A DNA stretch of 5,959 nt from Deltaproteobacteria bacterium (GTDB lineage Bacteria > Desulfobacterota > Desulfovibrionia > Desulfovibrionales > Desulfovibrionaceae), in the NCBI GenBank assembly GCA_020861205.1, contig JAJBSY010000123.1:1-5959 (forward strand), given 5' to 3'. A program made the position numbers and the translations under genes. Positions 5,277 to 5,959 of the stretch are shown here, piece by piece. Within the stretch, counting starts at the first letter, position 1. Every line of letters begins with the position of its first letter. Under the pieces are notes generated by a model. That model did not search any database, was not told the origin of the DNA, and was given only the letters and a program-made list of their open reading frames with translations.

Positions 5277-5959
5277 TGCTTATCCGTGAATTTTCCATAG
5301 ACCGTTTCGGCATACTTACCTCCCAGCGCGTGCCGGAGCTTTCCCCGGGCATCACAATCTTCTTCGGGGAGAACGAAGCCGGAAAAAGCACCTGCCTCAA
5401 CTTTTTCCGGGCCATGTTGTTCGGGTACGCCCGCAACCGCAAGAGCATCGACTACCTGGCCGACGCCAAGGCCCTTTCCGGCGGCAGCCTCCTCATGGAC
5501 AGCGAATCCCTCGGCCGGGTCCGCCTGGCCCGCGTGCCCGGCCCCCACGGCGGCAAGGCGACGCTGACCGATGCCGACGGCGCGCCGCGGCCGGAATCCG
5601 ACCTGGCCGTCATGCTGCGCGGCTGCACCCCGGACCTGTTCGACAAGGTCTTCGCCTTCAGCCTCGAGGAGCTCATGCACTTCGGGTCCCTGACGGACGA
5701 CAGCATCCGCCACGCACTGCACGGGGCGGCCTTCGGCACGGGACTCCGTTCGCCCGGACAGGTCCTCAAACAGCTCGAGGACGCCATGCGTCACCTGTAC
5801 GCGCCGCGCGCTTCCTCGGCAATAATCCACGGCCTTGTCCGCGAGCTGGAAGCGGTCAACGGGACCATCAAGGATCGCGGCAACGAGGTGGACCGCTATG
5901 CGGCGCTCCGCATGGACCTCGAGGCAGCGACGCGGGAACTGGAAGCCTCCGGGGCGGCC
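5276..5959 (+). CDS. YhaN/SbcC/Rad50-like AAA ATPase, N-terminal 228 residues, runs off right edge
   Basis: This is the ATPase partner of the preceding nuclease. It starts at GTG, whose G is the last base of the upstream TAG stop. The N-terminus (IREFSIDRFGILTS) is the beta-strand opening of SMC/Rad50-type ATPase heads. Walker A is GENEAGKST (31-39), and the segment LNFFRAMLFGY (41-51) is the usual continuation in YhaN-type proteins. FAFSLEEL (126-133) is another signature of that group. From about 185 the sequence becomes rich in Glu, Arg, Leu and Ala, probably the start of the long coiled coil. Walker B, the signature motif and the second half of the coil lie beyond the window; relatives are usually about 900-1200 residues. 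In this family ATP binding opens and closes the nuclease on DNA ends. SbcC proper is the alternative, but the N-terminal motifs favour YhaN. Confidence 0.93.
   Translation, partial: MLIREFSIDRFGILTSQRVPELSPGITIFFGENEAGKSTCLNFFRAMLFGYARNRKSIDYLADAKALSGGSLLMDSESLGRVRLARVPGPHGGKATLTDADGAPRPESDLAVMLRGCTPDLFDKVFAFSLEELMHFGSLTDDSIRHALHGAAFGTGLRSPGQVLKQLEDAMRHLYAPRASSAIIHGLVRELEAVNGTIKDRGNEVDRYAALRMDLEAATRELEASGAA

Noticed and set aside
5159..5830. 223-residue minus-strand frame across the end of the yhaO-like gene and the ATPase start
   Set aside because: Antisense to two motif-supported genes and spans their junction; no recognisable domain.

Overview
The window is GC-rich and bacterial, with DNA-repair genes on both strands around a divergent intergenic region. 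Gene content and base composition suggest a Desulfovibrio-like member of the Desulfobacterota. That assignment is an inference from remembered gene architecture, not from a search.

Layout: (a) 1-152, minus strand, possibly the N-terminal part of a small membrane protein running off the left edge (weak). (b) 201-3470, minus strand, a 1089-residue fusion of an endonuclease Q-type PHP nuclease with zinc ribbon (residues about 1-420), a basic/Pro-Ala linker, and a complete SF1A UvrD/Rep-type helicase (about 496-1089). It ends in QLTLL, which fits the bacterial sliding-clamp-binding pentapeptide. (c) 3471-3926, a 456-base divergent intergenic region. It holds a good minus-strand promoter for the fusion gene with two palindromes at and just after it, a plus-strand promoter ending so close to the next ATG that its mRNA is probably leaderless, and between them about 200 bases dense in inverted repeats that look like a structured RNA or a structured DNA element. 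(d) 3927-5276, plus strand, a YhaO/SbcD-type Mre11-family metallophosphoesterase. (e) 5276 to the right edge, plus strand, the first 228 codons of its YhaN/SbcC/Rad50-like ATPase partner, whose GTG start shares one base with the upstream TAG stop.

Working together: the YhaO-YhaN pair should process DNA ends and abnormal DNA structures. The divergent fusion protein would nick beside deaminated bases and unwind from the nick in a single polypeptide, possibly tethered to the replication clamp. The two transcription units start from separate promoters about 340 bases apart. The most unusual items are the nuclease-helicase fusion with its apparent clamp motif, and the unexplained structured element at about 3675-3877.
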